A stretch of DNA of 5,006 nucleotides. Origin: CAIKLP01 sp039798705. Its GTDB lineage: Bacteria; Bacteroidota; Bacteroidia; Sphingobacteriales; Sphingobacteriaceae. The stretch is taken from NCBI GenBank assembly GCA_039798705.1, contig JBDKFN010000094.1, forward strand, positions 1-5,006. The letters run 5' to 3'. Positions 4,759 through 5,006 of the stretch are shown piece after piece (the stretch's first letter is position 1; each line of letters opens with the position of its first letter). The notes under the pieces are model-generated. The model saw nothing but the letters and a program-made list of their open reading frames with translations, did not search any database and had not been told where the DNA came from. A program made the translations under genes and the position numbers.

Positions 4759-5006
4759 TCATTTTATCGAGTAACTAACATTGCGCCCATTTCCTTGTTT
4801 TTCAATCAATCCTTTATTTAGCAAATATGACAAAATACGTTTTACTGTTGGCGCAGGTATGGCCAACTTTATTGCAATTTCACCCGATTGGATATTCGGA
4901 CGGTTTTGAATAATTGTATATATTGATTTTTCCTTATGCGAAAGCTGTGCTTCCAAACCGCTTTGTTGCAATTTAGTTAGCAATTGTATTTGGATATTTA
5001 ACAAGC
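4759..5006 (-). CDS. C-terminal winged helix-turn-helix segment of a larger protein (truncated by window edge)
   Basis: The frame is open to the right edge, so the N-terminus lies outside the window. The TTG at 5004 is just an in-frame leucine codon. The visible 81 residues end in a winged HTH: a helix (KEKSIYTIIQNRP), a helix with GEIAIKLAI, a recognition helix PAPTVKRILSYLLNKG, and a wing LIEKQGNGRNVSYSIK. Such wHTH tails close transcription regulators, Fic-type proteins and AlbA_2/'RecG-like' ATP-binding proteins in Bacteroidota; which of these this is cannot be told from the fragment. Its stop is followed by about 35 AT-rich bases and then the GTTAGTAGC-type box of site 3, so it looks like the gene of the first visible cassette. 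Confidence 0.65.
   Translation of the reverse strand, partial: LLNIQIQLLTKLQQSGLEAQLSHKEKSIYTIIQNRPNIQSGEIAIKLAIPAPTVKRILSYLLNKGLIEKQGNGRNVSYSIK

Overview
The window comes from a Bacteroidota genome, probably an environmental Chitinophagales, Sphingobacteriales or Flavobacteriales relative. The evidence is a type IX secretion (T9SS) sorting tail on the first gene, -33/-7 promoters of the TTTG-N19-TAnnTTT(G) type, no Shine-Dalgarno sequences and AT-rich DNA. The window edges cut genes at both ends.

Left part (1-2770), ordinary chromosome. A secreted protein with two DUF1566 repeats and a T9SS tail (1-1059, +, 5' end missing) runs head-on into fhs, formate--tetrahydrofolate ligase (1060-2739, -). 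The two stop codons touch with no base between them. fhs starts at a GTG forced by an in-frame stop three codons upstream, and a TACATTTG box lies just ahead of it.

Right part (2780-5006), an accessory region transcribed wholly on the minus strand towards fhs. In that direction it holds: the C-terminal part of a winged-helix protein (4759-5006, cut by the edge); a compact attC-like site; a remnant resembling the DnaE C-terminus (fragment B, 4478-4669); a weak site; a four-TM orphan protein (3867-4328); a long recurrent intergenic element (site 2); a small exported orphan protein (3076-3681); a second copy of the long element (site 1); and a second, shorter DnaE-tail remnant (fragment A, 2780-2904). 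The two orphan genes are each bracketed by inverted repeats that begin GTTA and are specific to that gene: GTTACCAGCA for one and GTTAGTGGC for the other. This is the behaviour of integron gene cassettes, whose own start box (TTRRRY) complements their own terminal box (RYYYAA). I therefore read the region as a cassette array without a visible integrase (CALIN-like). Its boxes diverge from the textbook consensus, and two of its sites are unusually long (about 165 bp) and carry a conserved outward promoter.

How it works together: each long site would end one cassette and supply a promoter for the next gene. Site 2 points at the exported orphan, and site 1 points through the DnaE-tail remnant towards fhs. 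The DnaE-like remnants, the second of which begins within about three bases of the predicted crossover point, suggest capture of or insertion into chromosomal sequence. No integrase, transposase, RNA gene or CRISPR array is visible.
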